From: Methanomassiliicoccales archaeon UBA147
GTDB lineage: Archaea > Thermoplasmatota > Thermoplasmata > SG8-5
Assembly (NCBI GenBank): GCA_002496385.1
Contig: DAJR01000047.1
Coordinates: 34,911-80,099, forward strand
Length of the DNA stretch: 45,189 nucleotides
Direction: 5' to 3'
A program made the position numbers and the translations under genes. The notes below the pieces were generated by a model, which saw only the letters and a program-made list of their open reading frames with translations, was not told the DNA's origin and ran no database searches. Below are positions 8,647 to 17,052 of the stretch, piece by piece; the stretch's first letter is position 1, and every line of letters begins with the position of its first letter.

Positions 8647-9756
8647 ATGAGATATTGCAATAGATGCGTGATGCCTGACACACGACCTGGTATAAAATTT
8701 GACAAGAATGGAATCTGCTACCCATGCCTCGTGGCTGAAAAAAGGAAGAATACGGACTGGAAAGCAAGGCAAAAGGAGTTGAAGAAACTCTGTGACAAGT
8801 ACCGTAGGAACGATGGTTACTATGATTGTGTCATACCAGTAAGCGGAGGTAAAGACAGCCACTATCAAGTTCACATGATGAAAGATGTTTACAAGATGAA
8901 CCCACTGCTGATAACTGTCAGTGATTCGTTCGGCCACACGAAAGCCGGTGAACATAACTTCAGAAACATCAGCGAAGCATTCGGCTGCGACACCATCGTC
9001 TACAACTTAAATCATGCGACAATGAGGAAGATGGTGCGCCTGGCTTTCGAATACTTCGGCAGCCCAACGTGGCCGATTGATATGGCTATTTACTCTGTGC
9101 CGCTAAAGCTCGCTGCAGCCATGAATATTCAACTTATAGTTTATGGGGAGAATATTGCATATGAATACGGTGGGCCTGGCGCGAAGGAGACCTATAGTGC
9201 CAAAGCGCAGATACAAAACGACGTTGTCAAACCCATTGATTGGAAGTGGTGGTACAATCATGGAATAAAAACCTCTGAGATCGAATTCCTCAAGTATCCT
9301 TCCAAGAAAGTTGTTGACAAGCTGGAACCAATTTATCTGAGTTACTTCTACCCCTGGGATGGAATGAGGAACTATCGTGTGGCGAAGCGCTATGGTTTCA
9401 GGGACGCAAATGGAGAATGGAACCGCGAAGGTTTCATCGAGAACTTTGATCAAATTGACTCATACGGATACATAGTCCATCCCTGGCTGAAGTACCCGAA
9501 GTTCGGGCACGCCAGGGCAACGGATGTTTCATGCTACTGGATAAGAAACGGCTACATCACCAGGGAGCAAGGGGTGCAGCATGTAAAGGAACATGACCAC
9601 AAACTTGACCCGAAGGCGCTTGACGATTTCCTGAATTTCACCGGTTACTCAAACCGCGAGTTCTGGGATATTGTTGATAAACTTTACAATCGCAAATTGT
9701 TCGACAACGTCGATGGGGAATGGGTCCTCAAAGATCCGATATGGAAGAATAAATGA
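8647..9756 (+). CDS. N-acetyl sugar amidotransferase (WbpG/PseA-like, PP-loop)
   Basis: ATP-pyrophosphatase-fold enzyme related to WbpG, PseA and LPS amidotransferases that convert an acetamido group of a sugar to an acetamidino group. Residues 1-30 hold a four-cysteine site (CNRC and CYPC) with VMPDTRPG, the family hallmark, followed by the PP-loop VSGGKDS. The chain is 369 residues. WbpG-type enzymes need ammonia from HisH/HisF-like partners; none is encoded beside it. ATG 8647 has GGAAGGTGAG just upstream, whereas the ATG at 8620 overlaps the acetyltransferase stop. It is last in the operon, as expected for a late decoration of the nonulosonate. Confidence 0.87.
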   Translation: MRYCNRCVMPDTRPGIKFDKNGICYPCLVAEKRKNTDWKARQKELKKLCDKYRRNDGYYDCVIPVSGGKDSHYQVHMMKDVYKMNPLLITVSDSFGHTKAGEHNFRNISEAFGCDTIVYNLNHATMRKMVRLAFEYFGSPTWPIDMAIYSVPLKLAAAMNIQLIVYGENIAYEYGGPGAKETYSAKAQIQNDVVKPIDWKWWYNHGIKTSEIEFLKYPSKKVVDKLEPIYLSYFYPWDGMRNYRVAKRYGFRDANGEWNREGFIENFDQIDSYGYIVHPWLKYPKFGHARATDVSCYWIRNGYITREQGVQHVKEHDHKLDPKALDDFLNFTGYSNREFWDIVDKLYNRKLFDNVDGEWVLKDPIWKNK

Positions 9757-10049
9757 ACAAGAGACAATAACTTTTCTAGTCTTGGATAAACCAAGAAATA
9801 GCTTCCGTTACAGTGGGCGCTATATTTATTGTGCACAATTTGATGCTGAATTGAACAATAATTATTATTAGATTCAGATATATTTACTATTTATAAATTC
9901 TTGCATAAAATCAAATGCAACATACAAAATTATATTGACACAATAAGGTTCGACAATGGAGACGCTAATTTCCCAGAGCTGTTTGATTCGCCCGATATTA
10001 TTCACTCACATATCGGGGACAAAGATGCATTTTCATTTTAATTGATGGT
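9757..10049. other. AT-rich convergent intergenic region
   Basis: This 293-nt stretch separates the plus-strand nonulosonate operon from the minus-strand glycan operon. It is strongly AT-rich, carries no convincing gene, and contains one clear hairpin (9991-10017). A plus-strand open frame that starts inside the amidotransferase gene and runs to 9871 looks like chance. Confidence 0.6.
9991..10017. terminator. Bidirectional hairpin between convergent operons
   Basis: CCCGATAT (9991-9998) and ATATCGGG (10010-10017) form a perfect 8-bp stem with an 11-nt loop. The plus-strand side is followed by T-rich sequence. Its position between two converging operons suits a terminator or mRNA 3'-end stabiliser. 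Confidence 0.45.
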
Positions 10050-11144
10050 TCATTTGGCTTTATTGCCATTATTAATTTCACTTGCACGGATTACAATGTC
10101 CCTGATTCTATTGAATTCATGTAAATTATTATCAGTGGGAGGTGATTCTCTCCAATCCTCGAAACCTTCAATGGAAAATGCTTTTCGATAAACTTTCCTA
10201 ATTCCATGGTCGATTGATTGGGGCAATTGCATGTTTTCAAGGAATATGCCCGCTTTTCGGGGAATAGATGAGCGATTGCAGAAGTTTTGTAGATATTCCG
10301 CCATCCCGTGGTCAATGCAATCAATCGCCTCTTCCAGATTTAATTTAGAGTTAAGCATTAAATGATGTGCAAGGCATTCCCTGAACCGGGTGTATTTCTC
10401 GTTATAGGTCCCATCCTTTATGTAATCATTCATACTATTGCATGTCCAGTTAGTAGAATTGGGATTCATTTCTCTGACATTGCACATGATATCTAATTTT
10501 TTCATCTTCCCATATATCATAGTCAACAACGTGGGCAATAATTCACCGAATTGATAATCTATTGTGTATTTCATATTCTCTTGAAATATGAATTTGAAGA
10601 ACTCGGTCCTATGGATTGCGTAAAAAGTGGCTGAATAATGGGCAAAATGATAGGCCATCCTTGCCTCTGAATCCGGCAAAGTGATTGAATCGGTTGTGGA
10701 TAATGGTTTCCAGAGAAATCGGATTTCGTCTTTCTTATTCTTCTTTACGCAATATCCAAAGTAATTTCCGTGGGCGCATGTGAAATCTGGATTCGCGTTG
10801 AGAAATTCTACGCATGCTTCAATGCCGCTGGGTGTGATAAAATCATCGTCGGCGCATATAGCACAATATTTTTGCGTAACATACTTTATTATGTCAGCGT
10901 TCTTATAAAAGGGATTGATGTCCGATGGGTATTTAATATGAGATACGCTCAATTTTGTTATTTTTGATATGGTTTTTTCATTTATACTAATAATGTTTTC
11001 TATGCTTGAATCTCCAACAAAAATGCAACAATTCATTTCACACTGGTTGTAATATTCGAGTATTCGTTTTAAATATTCTGGTCGATTATAAGTAGGTATA
11101 ATTAGAGCACATTCAACCTTTTCATTTTCAATGTTTTCCATCAT
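10050..11144 (-). CDS. Family 2 glycosyltransferase (GT-A)
   Basis: A 364-residue glycosyltransferase. The N-terminal ALIIPTYNRPEYLKRIL block is the standard GT2 nucleotide-binding start, and CADDDF near residue 96 supplies the DxD-type metal/nucleotide-sugar site. The C-terminal half is helical without obvious membrane segments, so a soluble enzyme at the inner membrane face is expected. It resembles the GT2 subgroup often found with sugar methyltransferases in O-antigen-like loci. It is the last gene of the minus-strand operon. A TATA-like TTTTAAACT on the minus strand near 11170-11178 would also allow a leaderless transcript from here. The gene is strongly AT-rich. Acceptor and donor are unknown. 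Confidence 0.8.
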   Translation of the reverse strand: MMENIENEKVECALIIPTYNRPEYLKRILEYYNQCEMNCCIFVGDSSIENIISINEKTISKITKLSVSHIKYPSDINPFYKNADIIKYVTQKYCAICADDDFITPSGIEACVEFLNANPDFTCAHGNYFGYCVKKNKKDEIRFLWKPLSTTDSITLPDSEARMAYHFAHYSATFYAIHRTEFFKFIFQENMKYTIDYQFGELLPTLLTMIYGKMKKLDIMCNVREMNPNSTNWTCNSMNDYIKDGTYNEKYTRFRECLAHHLMLNSKLNLEEAIDCIDHGMAEYLQNFCNRSSIPRKAGIFLENMQLPQSIDHGIRKVYRKAFSIEGFEDWRESPPTDNNLHEFNRIRDIVIRASEINNGNKAK

Positions 11145-11253
11145 AATAATTTACCATATAATCTTCAGAGTTTAAAAGTGAGATCTTGCTTTGCACACAA
11201 TGATCTTTGTATAAATTTGGGTAAATGAATGATTATCTTCATGTGAATCCTTT

Positions 11254-11988
11254 TTATTTTATCCTTTTTAAATATCCATCAATTGCTTCCGTAATCATCA
11301 ATTTATTCGCTTTTTCATGATCTATTACGAAGTTGTCATTCTTTGATAAAAAAACTTTGAGTGCGCTCATAGGATTGTTACCGACATCCCAAGGTCGATT
11401 TGAATAATATCCCCTTGGGAAATACTCAATAATAGTATCTGGTAAAACTAAATATGATCCCACAGTCACAAATGACGAATATAGTTCCAGTTCCTTTAAA
11501 ACATGGTCATGTGTATGGTTGGAATCTAAAAAGACCATTACCCTTTTTTTATTCTTGGCCTTCTTGCGTATCTTGCTCAGTATCTCATCGGATAGACAGT
11601 CGCCTTCAAACATGGTTATTCTCTTGTACATTGGATGCTTTTCTATCTCGATTCTGTTATACTTTCGGATATCAATATCTACTGCAGCCACCTCTCCGCC
11701 CCCCCCAATTAATTCTAACATTGATGCTGAAAAGATAATACTACCACCATGAGCGATACCGGTTTCTATAATTAGGTCCGGTTTTACATCCCAAATTAAT
11801 TCTTGCATAAGTACAATATCATTTGGAAATTTAATTATCGGACGACCTAGCCAATTAAAATTATATGTATATTTGTATTTGTCAGCGTGAACTATCCAAT
11901 CTAGTGATTTCTTTTTTAAATCCTCATCGCCCGACATCTGTTCTATTGCATGCTTTCTTTCCTTTTTAAATTCCTCGATTTGGTCCAT
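11254..11988 (-). CDS. Cephalosporin hydroxylase (CmcI)-family SAM-dependent methyltransferase
   Basis: A 244-residue Rossmann-fold protein of the CmcI/rhamnosyl O-methyltransferase family. IIETGIAHGGS is the family's version of the SAM glycine-rich loop, LGRPIIKFPND is the conserved N-terminal segment, and MVFLDSNHTHDHVLKEL carries the acidic and His residues used for metal binding. Despite the family name, members in glycan loci are sugar O-methyltransferases. GGAGG (complement of 11996-12000) precedes ATG 11988 by 7 nt. In this operon it most likely O-methylates a sugar of the surface glycan. AT-rich like its neighbours. Confidence 0.82.
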   Translation of the reverse strand: MDQIEEFKKERKHAIEQMSGDEDLKKKSLDWIVHADKYKYTYNFNWLGRPIIKFPNDIVLMQELIWDVKPDLIIETGIAHGGSIIFSASMLELIGGGGEVAAVDIDIRKYNRIEIEKHPMYKRITMFEGDCLSDEILSKIRKKAKNKKRVMVFLDSNHTHDHVLKELELYSSFVTVGSYLVLPDTIIEYFPRGYYSNRPWDVGNNPMSALKVFLSKNDNFVIDHEKANKLMITEAIDGYLKRIK

Positions 11989-12179
11989 ATAGTATCCTCC
12001 ATTAATTTCAAGCTATTCAAGTATTGTATCGATTTCCATTGATAACTCATCGTATATTATAGTTTTGCTATATTATTTCAATTGAAATTAATATCTGTAT
12101 AGGCTTCAGCGCTAAATTAATCGTTCCACTGGAAATCCAGCCAAGCCAGCATCCGAACGTTGGGTGCAGTCCATATAAA

Positions 12180-13358
12180 TTATATTGAAACCAGATTGAA
12201 AATATTGTTTTTAGGCAGAAAAACTGGTATTTCCTGAATATAATTTGGATTCATAACAATAATATTTTTCACATCCATTCTTTGTTTTAAAATCGCAGGA
12301 GGCATAATTTTAACTCCTACGCCAGCGCAATATTTCCCGTGCTTAGCTTCATTAATATCAATAACAAATGGTATTCTTTTTTGAATATCGCTATTTAAAC
12401 AATTGAGAAAAGTAACTCCTTTTGCTGCAGCACCCCAAATAGTAAATAACGAATTTGCTTCAAACTGATTAATGATCTTGCCCACTTCATCATTTTTCTT
12501 TTCAATATTTCTTTTAAATATTTCTATCATAGAACAATTCGTCGAAAATTTAATATTTACATCGTTTTTACTTATATTGCACGGCTCATATGAAGCTATG
12601 GCAACCATATATTGTCCATTAAATTGGTTGAATATATCAATAACATTTAAACCAATTGATTCCAGTAGATTTCGTAATGATTGTTTTGAAAAATAATTAA
12701 CATGTTCATAAAATATATCCCAGTAGGATCCTTGTTCGACAATCCAGTCAAAATCAGGCACTTCGATAATTATTTTGCAATCACCATCGATATGTAGATA
12801 TTTCAGAATGGTGGATAAAAATTGATTAGGTTTATCAATGTGTTCGAGAACATGCCTAAAAATAAGAACATCAGCCCGTAGAGGAGAGTACTTTTCAGTT
12901 AAATAATCTGAAATAAAGTGTGCATTTGATGTTTGGCTTGGGCCGACATATGAGGGATCAAAACCAATGCCCTTTGAATGTGATTTCCTAGAAAGTAGTT
13001 CTAAAAATTCGCCATTTCCGCAGCCAACATCCACTATTATTTTATTAATAATTTCATACTTCTGTATCAGCAACTCTACTGAATCTTGTAAGTATGATTT
13101 GAAATACTCAGAAACAGATTGTTTGTTATTATACTGTTCACCATACTCTAATAGTTCAGACCTAAATTGTGAATTAAAAATAATCCCACAATTGTGACAA
13201 TATAATAGAGATAGTTCTCCTCTTCTACAATTTATTGCCCCATCAAAAGCATCGTATATCACATTCTGGTGAACGGGGGTATTTCTTATTTGATACAAAA
13301 GTTCTAAATTGGCTTTGTGAAGACAAGATGGACATGATATCAATTCCTTATGGGTCAT
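12180..13358 (-). CDS. Sugar C-methyltransferase-like protein (Methyltransf_13/14 architecture), AT-rich copy
   Basis: Three-part protein: an N-terminal zinc-binding region (CPSC near the start, later CHNCG), a central class I SAM domain (IVDVGCGNGEFLELL, then FRHVLEHI), and a C-terminal domain with IWGAAAKGVTFLN. This is the layout of NovU/TylCIII-type sugar C-methyltransferases. The start at 13358 is chosen over 13379 because GGAG lies upstream with suitable spacing and it sits just after the rfbD stop. It is a paralogue of the protein at 14832-16079 with the same domain order but much more AT-rich DNA, so the pair are diverged copies or separate acquisitions. C-methylation of a 4-keto-6-deoxy sugar is inferred from architecture and context. 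Confidence 0.8.
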   Translation of the reverse strand: MTHKELISCPSCLHKANLELLYQIRNTPVHQNVIYDAFDGAINCRRGELSLLYCHNCGIIFNSQFRSELLEYGEQYNNKQSVSEYFKSYLQDSVELLIQKYEIINKIIVDVGCGNGEFLELLSRKSHSKGIGFDPSYVGPSQTSNAHFISDYLTEKYSPLRADVLIFRHVLEHIDKPNQFLSTILKYLHIDGDCKIIIEVPDFDWIVEQGSYWDIFYEHVNYFSKQSLRNLLESIGLNVIDIFNQFNGQYMVAIASYEPCNISKNDVNIKFSTNCSMIEIFKRNIEKKNDEVGKIINQFEANSLFTIWGAAAKGVTFLNCLNSDIQKRIPFVIDINEAKHGKYCAGVGVKIMPPAILKQRMDVKNIIVMNPNYIQEIPVFLPKNNIFNLVSI

Positions 13359-13362
13359 GGTT

Positions 13363-14241
13363 TTATTTCTCCTTGACATTGTGTAAATATTTAATATTCA
13401 AATATGCGATTAGCCCATTTTTCCAACCGGGCAGCACTATCCCCAGTTTTGCAGCTTTTTCATTTTTCAAGGCTGAAAATAGTGGTCTTCTCATGTTATT
13501 GGTTAGTCCATTGCGATTAACGGGTATTAATTTGATATTAATATTCATTAATTCATATATTTCTTTAGTAAATTCATACCATGTACAACTACCTTGGTTT
13601 ACCAAATGATATATGCCCGACTCTTTTTGTGGGTGTGAAATTAAGTGCAAAACTGCATTGCTTAAATCCCCCGTATAAGTTGGACTAACTGTTTGATCAT
13701 TACTGACTTCTAATAACGTGTTCTTTTCTGAATCTTTTATTCGATTATCCACAAAATTACCGCCCTTAGAGGTAGCCCCCTCAACCCCATATAATCCACA
13801 AGTTCTAATTATAATAGATTTGGGGTATGTGAGAGCTGCATATTCCCCGGCTAGCTTAGAAAAACCATATTTTTGGAGTGGAAATGGAGTGTCTGACTCT
13901 ATATACGGCTCTCTTTTCATGCCATCAAATACATAATCAGTGCTAAAAGAAACAAACCATGCATTAAAATCTGTGGATATCTCTGCCATTTCATTAACTG
14001 CAATGCAATTTATTTGGAATGCCATCATTGGATTTTCTTCACATAATAGGACGTTATGGTATGCGGCGGTGTTAATAACAACATCCGGTGAAAATAACTT
14101 CATCACTGTCAAAAAAGATTGTTTATTTGTAATGTCTAGTTCATGTTTGGTAGGTGCATATACATCATGACCCGAGGCAATCGCATCTTTAATTAAGACG
14201 CTCCCTAATTGGCCTGTTTTTCCAATTATTAAAATCTTCAC
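13363..14241 (-). CDS. rfbD: dTDP-4-dehydrorhamnose reductase-like SDR (RfbD/RmlD)
   Basis: A 292-residue extended SDR that reduces the 4-keto group of a nucleotide-activated 6-deoxy-4-keto sugar. The NAD(P)-binding start is ILIIGKTGQLG, the DYVFDG block is diagnostic for RmlD, and the YxxxK catalytic pair lies in YGFSKLAGEY. The start is GTG 14241, with GAGGTGAA 6 nt upstream. No rmlA or rmlB is present in the window; the nucleotide-sugar supply is the CDP type (rfbF/rfbG), so the substrate is probably CDP-linked rather than dTDP-linked (inference). Confidence 0.88.
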   Translation of the reverse strand: MKILIIGKTGQLGSVLIKDAIASGHDVYAPTKHELDITNKQSFLTVMKLFSPDVVINTAAYHNVLLCEENPMMAFQINCIAVNEMAEISTDFNAWFVSFSTDYVFDGMKREPYIESDTPFPLQKYGFSKLAGEYAALTYPKSIIIRTCGLYGVEGATSKGGNFVDNRIKDSEKNTLLEVSNDQTVSPTYTGDLSNAVLHLISHPQKESGIYHLVNQGSCTWYEFTKEIYELMNINIKLIPVNRNGLTNNMRRPLFSALKNEKAAKLGIVLPGWKNGLIAYLNIKYLHNVKEK

Positions 14242-14265
14242 TAGTGTTTCACCTCATTTGTGTAA

Positions 14266-14835
14266 TCACTCCATTCCTTTTTGGTGTGATAAATTTCCGT
14301 TCATTGTTGCATTAAAATTCAAATATGACTTATCCTTCGGAGAAATAATTGGGTGTTGTATGGGCCACTCGATCCCCAGCACGGGGTCGTCCCACCGTAT
14401 CCCCCTGGCATGCTCCGGACTGTAGCAGCCGGACATCTGGTAGAATACCTCACAGCCATCTTTGAATGTTACGAAGCCATGACCAAATCCCTTCGGAGCG
14501 TAAATCGCAAGGTGGTTATCCTCACTGAGCTGTTCTGCAAAATGCCTGAGATAGGTCGGTGAGTTTTGGCGTAGGTCCACGATTACATCGAATATTACCC
14601 CTCTTGTGCATCGTATCAACTTCGTTTCCTCCATCGGGGCAATTTGGAAGTGAATTCCCCTAAGGGTGCCTGCCTTTTTATTGAAGGAGATGCTGCAGTG
14701 CTCAAGATCTGTGTCCAGGCAGTGTGCCTCGAATGCTTTTCTGTCGAAGGCTCTCGCAAAAAAACCCCGCTCATCCTCAACCTTCTCGATTTCAATTAGA
14801 TAGGCACCCTGAAGCCCTGTATCTTTGAAAATCAT
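14266..14835 (-). CDS. rfbC: dTDP-4-dehydrorhamnose 3,5-epimerase-like protein (RfbC/RmlC)
   Basis: Cupin-fold epimerase of 189 residues. The catalytic His region is GTLRGIHFQ, after the DERGFFAR start of the RmlC fold; APKGFGHGFVTF and the Tyr-containing EVFYQMSGCY segment follow. It would epimerise C3 and/or C5 of a 4-keto-6-deoxy sugar. An ATGA-type 4-nt overlap couples it to the upstream methyltransferase gene. As with rfbD, the neighbouring rfbF/rfbG genes suggest a CDP-sugar substrate. Confidence 0.9.
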   Translation of the reverse strand: MIFKDTGLQGAYLIEIEKVEDERGFFARAFDRKAFEAHCLDTDLEHCSISFNKKAGTLRGIHFQIAPMEETKLIRCTRGVIFDVIVDLRQNSPTYLRHFAEQLSEDNHLAIYAPKGFGHGFVTFKDGCEVFYQMSGCYSPEHARGIRWDDPVLGIEWPIQHPIISPKDKSYLNFNATMNGNLSHQKGME

Positions 14836-16079
14836 AGAACCTTGACCTCCGGTACCGGGATGATGAACTTACCGCCCTTCCGCCTGTATTCCGCCTGCTG
14901 TTCCATTATCTCATCCTGGAAATTCCAGGTTAGCAGGAACACGTAATCAGGCTGCGCCTTGAGTAGGCTTTCAGGGGAAAGAATAGGAATGTGGTTGCCC
15001 GGCATGAACTTCCCCTGCTTGTGGGGGCTCCTGTCGGCAATGAACCCGATGTGTTCTTTTCCAATGCCATAGTAACTCAGGAGTGTGCTTCCCTTGGCGG
15101 CAGCACCATATCCAGCTATTCTCTTCCGCTCTTTTTTCAAACGATTAAGGAGTTCGAGGGTATCTGACTTGAGCGTTTCGACCTTTTTTGCGAAATTAGA
15201 ATAAAATTCATAATCTGTAATCCCTTCCTTTTTTTCCTTTTCTAACAAATCCTTCGCAGCACAAGTGACTTTCCCTCTAGCTGCGGTACTATGCATAGCG
15301 TAGATGCGGAGGGAGCCACCATGAATTGGCACTGGTTCGGCATCCACTATATCAAGTCCATTACGGTTGAACAAGTGTTTTACTGAGGTAAGTGAATAAT
15401 AACACAGGTGTTCATGGTAAATCGTATCAAATTCATTATTTTTAATCATATCACCCACGTATGGAAACTCAAAGATGGCAGTACCTGTTTCTTTAAGCAG
15501 GACAGAGATTCCCTCGACAAAACCATTAATATCGGCTACATGGGCCAGTACGTTCAAACCAAGTATAATGTCCGCCTCCTTTCCTTTATCCTTTAGGCTA
15601 CGAGAGGCATTCAGTCCGAAGAACAAACAGACCGTCGGTATCCCCCTCTCGTTCGCGATTTTCGCTATGTTAGATGCAGGCTCAATTCCGAGCACGGGGA
15701 TTTTTTGTGGTTTGAAATGTTGTAAAAGGTAACCATCATTGCTTGCTACCTCTATTACAAGACTATCAGATCCAAGTTTGAATCTATGCATAAGTGAATC
15801 GACTAACTTCTTGGAGTGGGCAATCATAGTCTCTGAGTAGGAAGAGAAATAGATATAATGACCGAAAAGAACCTCCGGGTCAACAGTTTCAGTAATCTGG
15901 ACGAGGGAGCAGCTGGGGCAGTAAGCCAGATTTAATGGGTAACGTTCATCAATGTCATTATCCGGATGCGTAACCAGGGCATTAGCGAGAGGAACGTTTC
16001 CTAGAGAGAGGATTTCCTTAACATTTGTACCGCCACATGACCGGCATGCGAAATTCAACCTAAGAGATATTCTTCTCAC
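14832..16079 (-). CDS. Sugar C-methyltransferase-like protein (Methyltransf_13/14 architecture)
   Basis: A 415-residue protein with an N-terminal zinc motif (CRSCGG, then CPSCSLVQ), a central SAM domain (VIEVASNDGYLLQHF, LNVLAHV, TIYHEHLCYYS) and a C-terminal domain containing IAGYGAAAKGSTLL. This is the NovU/TylCIII-type C-methyltransferase architecture. Placed directly after rfbG, it probably methylates the CDP-4-keto-6-deoxyhexose. The GTG start at 16079 overlaps rfbG by 20 nt, with GGAGG immediately against it; TTG 16058 is an alternative start. Confidence 0.85.
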   Translation of the reverse strand: MRRISLRLNFACRSCGGTNVKEILSLGNVPLANALVTHPDNDIDERYPLNLAYCPSCSLVQITETVDPEVLFGHYIYFSSYSETMIAHSKKLVDSLMHRFKLGSDSLVIEVASNDGYLLQHFKPQKIPVLGIEPASNIAKIANERGIPTVCLFFGLNASRSLKDKGKEADIILGLNVLAHVADINGFVEGISVLLKETGTAIFEFPYVGDMIKNNEFDTIYHEHLCYYSLTSVKHLFNRNGLDIVDAEPVPIHGGSLRIYAMHSTAARGKVTCAAKDLLEKEKKEGITDYEFYSNFAKKVETLKSDTLELLNRLKKERKRIAGYGAAAKGSTLLSYYGIGKEHIGFIADRSPHKQGKFMPGNHIPILSPESLLKAQPDYVFLLTWNFQDEIMEQQAEYRRKGGKFIIPVPEVKVL

Positions 16080-17052
16080 CTCCGAAGTATGTTCGGTACC
16101 ACAAGATGGTCTCTTCCAATCCTTTCTTCATATCGTATTTCGATTGCCAGCCCAGAACCTTTTTCGCCTTCTTTGCGGAAAGGGATTGTTCCGGTATCTC
16201 CTTCAGGTTCTGATTTAAAATCACTGGCTCGAGGTCATTCTTCCCCATCGCGTCCCGGACCGCGTTCAATATCTCGAGCACGGTCATGCGCGATTCGGTG
16301 CTGAAGTTGAATGCCTCGCCGGACACGCCCTTCTTGTCGGCGGACTCTGCCAGCCTGAGGTATGCATCGGTCACGTCCTTTATGTAAATGTACTCGCGGA
16401 CCATCTTGCCATTGCTGCGGATGATGGGCCTTTGGTTGTTGAGCAGCGAGCGTATCGTCCCGGGGACTATTCGGCTCCAGTTCAGGTCCCCGCCGCCGTA
16501 GATATTTCCGCACCTGGCGATTGCCAGTGGCAGGCCATAGGTATTGAAATATGTCTGCGCGAGAAGGTCGGTGCAGGTCTTTGAAACATCATAAGGGTGG
16601 TTTCCTTTCAGGGGCATGTCCTCTGTGTAAGGAAGTTTTGCGGATATGCCGTAGGCTTTGTCGCTGGAGGCAATCACTATCCCCTTCACGATATCACTGT
16701 GCCTCCTACAGGATTCGAGCAGGTTGTAAGTCCCCCGGATATTGCTCTCGAATGTCTGCAATGGCTCACGGTAGCCGGCACCCACGATTGTCTGCGCCCC
16801 CAGGTGGAAGACCGTGTCTATCTCATGCTCGTTTATGGCTCGTTGCACGGCGGAGAAATCCTCGAGGGCGCCATTCACGATGTTGGCTTTCAGATAATCA
16901 CCGCTCCTGTAGAATTCGGTCTGATAGTCAATATCCCTGACAAGCGCCACGACCGACGCGTTTCTTTTTATCAGGTCCTTCGCAAGCCAGGAGCCGACCA
17001 TGCCCGTGGTCCCGGTGATCAGCACGCGTTTTCCTTCCCAGCTTTCGCCCAT
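16060..17052 (-). CDS. rfbG: CDP-glucose 4,6-dehydratase
   Basis: Extended SDR of 330 residues converting CDP-glucose to CDP-4-keto-6-deoxyglucose. NAD-binding loop VLITGTTGMVGSWLA at the start, HLGAQTIVG, the SSDKAYG block, and the catalytic Tyr/Lys in PYDVSKTCTDLL are RfbG signatures. The start at 17052 shares its A with the stop codon of rfbF (TGATG); the frame is open further upstream inside rfbF, but those residues are not SDR-like. It is followed directly by a C-methyltransferase gene. Confidence 0.93.
   Translation of the reverse strand: MGESWEGKRVLITGTTGMVGSWLAKDLIKRNASVVALVRDIDYQTEFYRSGDYLKANIVNGALEDFSAVQRAINEHEIDTVFHLGAQTIVGAGYREPLQTFESNIRGTYNLLESCRRHSDIVKGIVIASSDKAYGISAKLPYTEDMPLKGNHPYDVSKTCTDLLAQTYFNTYGLPLAIARCGNIYGGGDLNWSRIVPGTIRSLLNNQRPIIRSNGKMVREYIYIKDVTDAYLRLAESADKKGVSGEAFNFSTESRMTVLEILNAVRDAMGKNDLEPVILNQNLKEIPEQSLSAKKAKKVLGWQSKYDMKKGLEETILWYRTYFGGEKNIS

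Noticed and set aside
9671..9871. 66-codon frame at the 3' end of the amidotransferase
   Set aside because: It starts inside a confident gene in another frame, has no start signal, and ends in AT-rich spacer.
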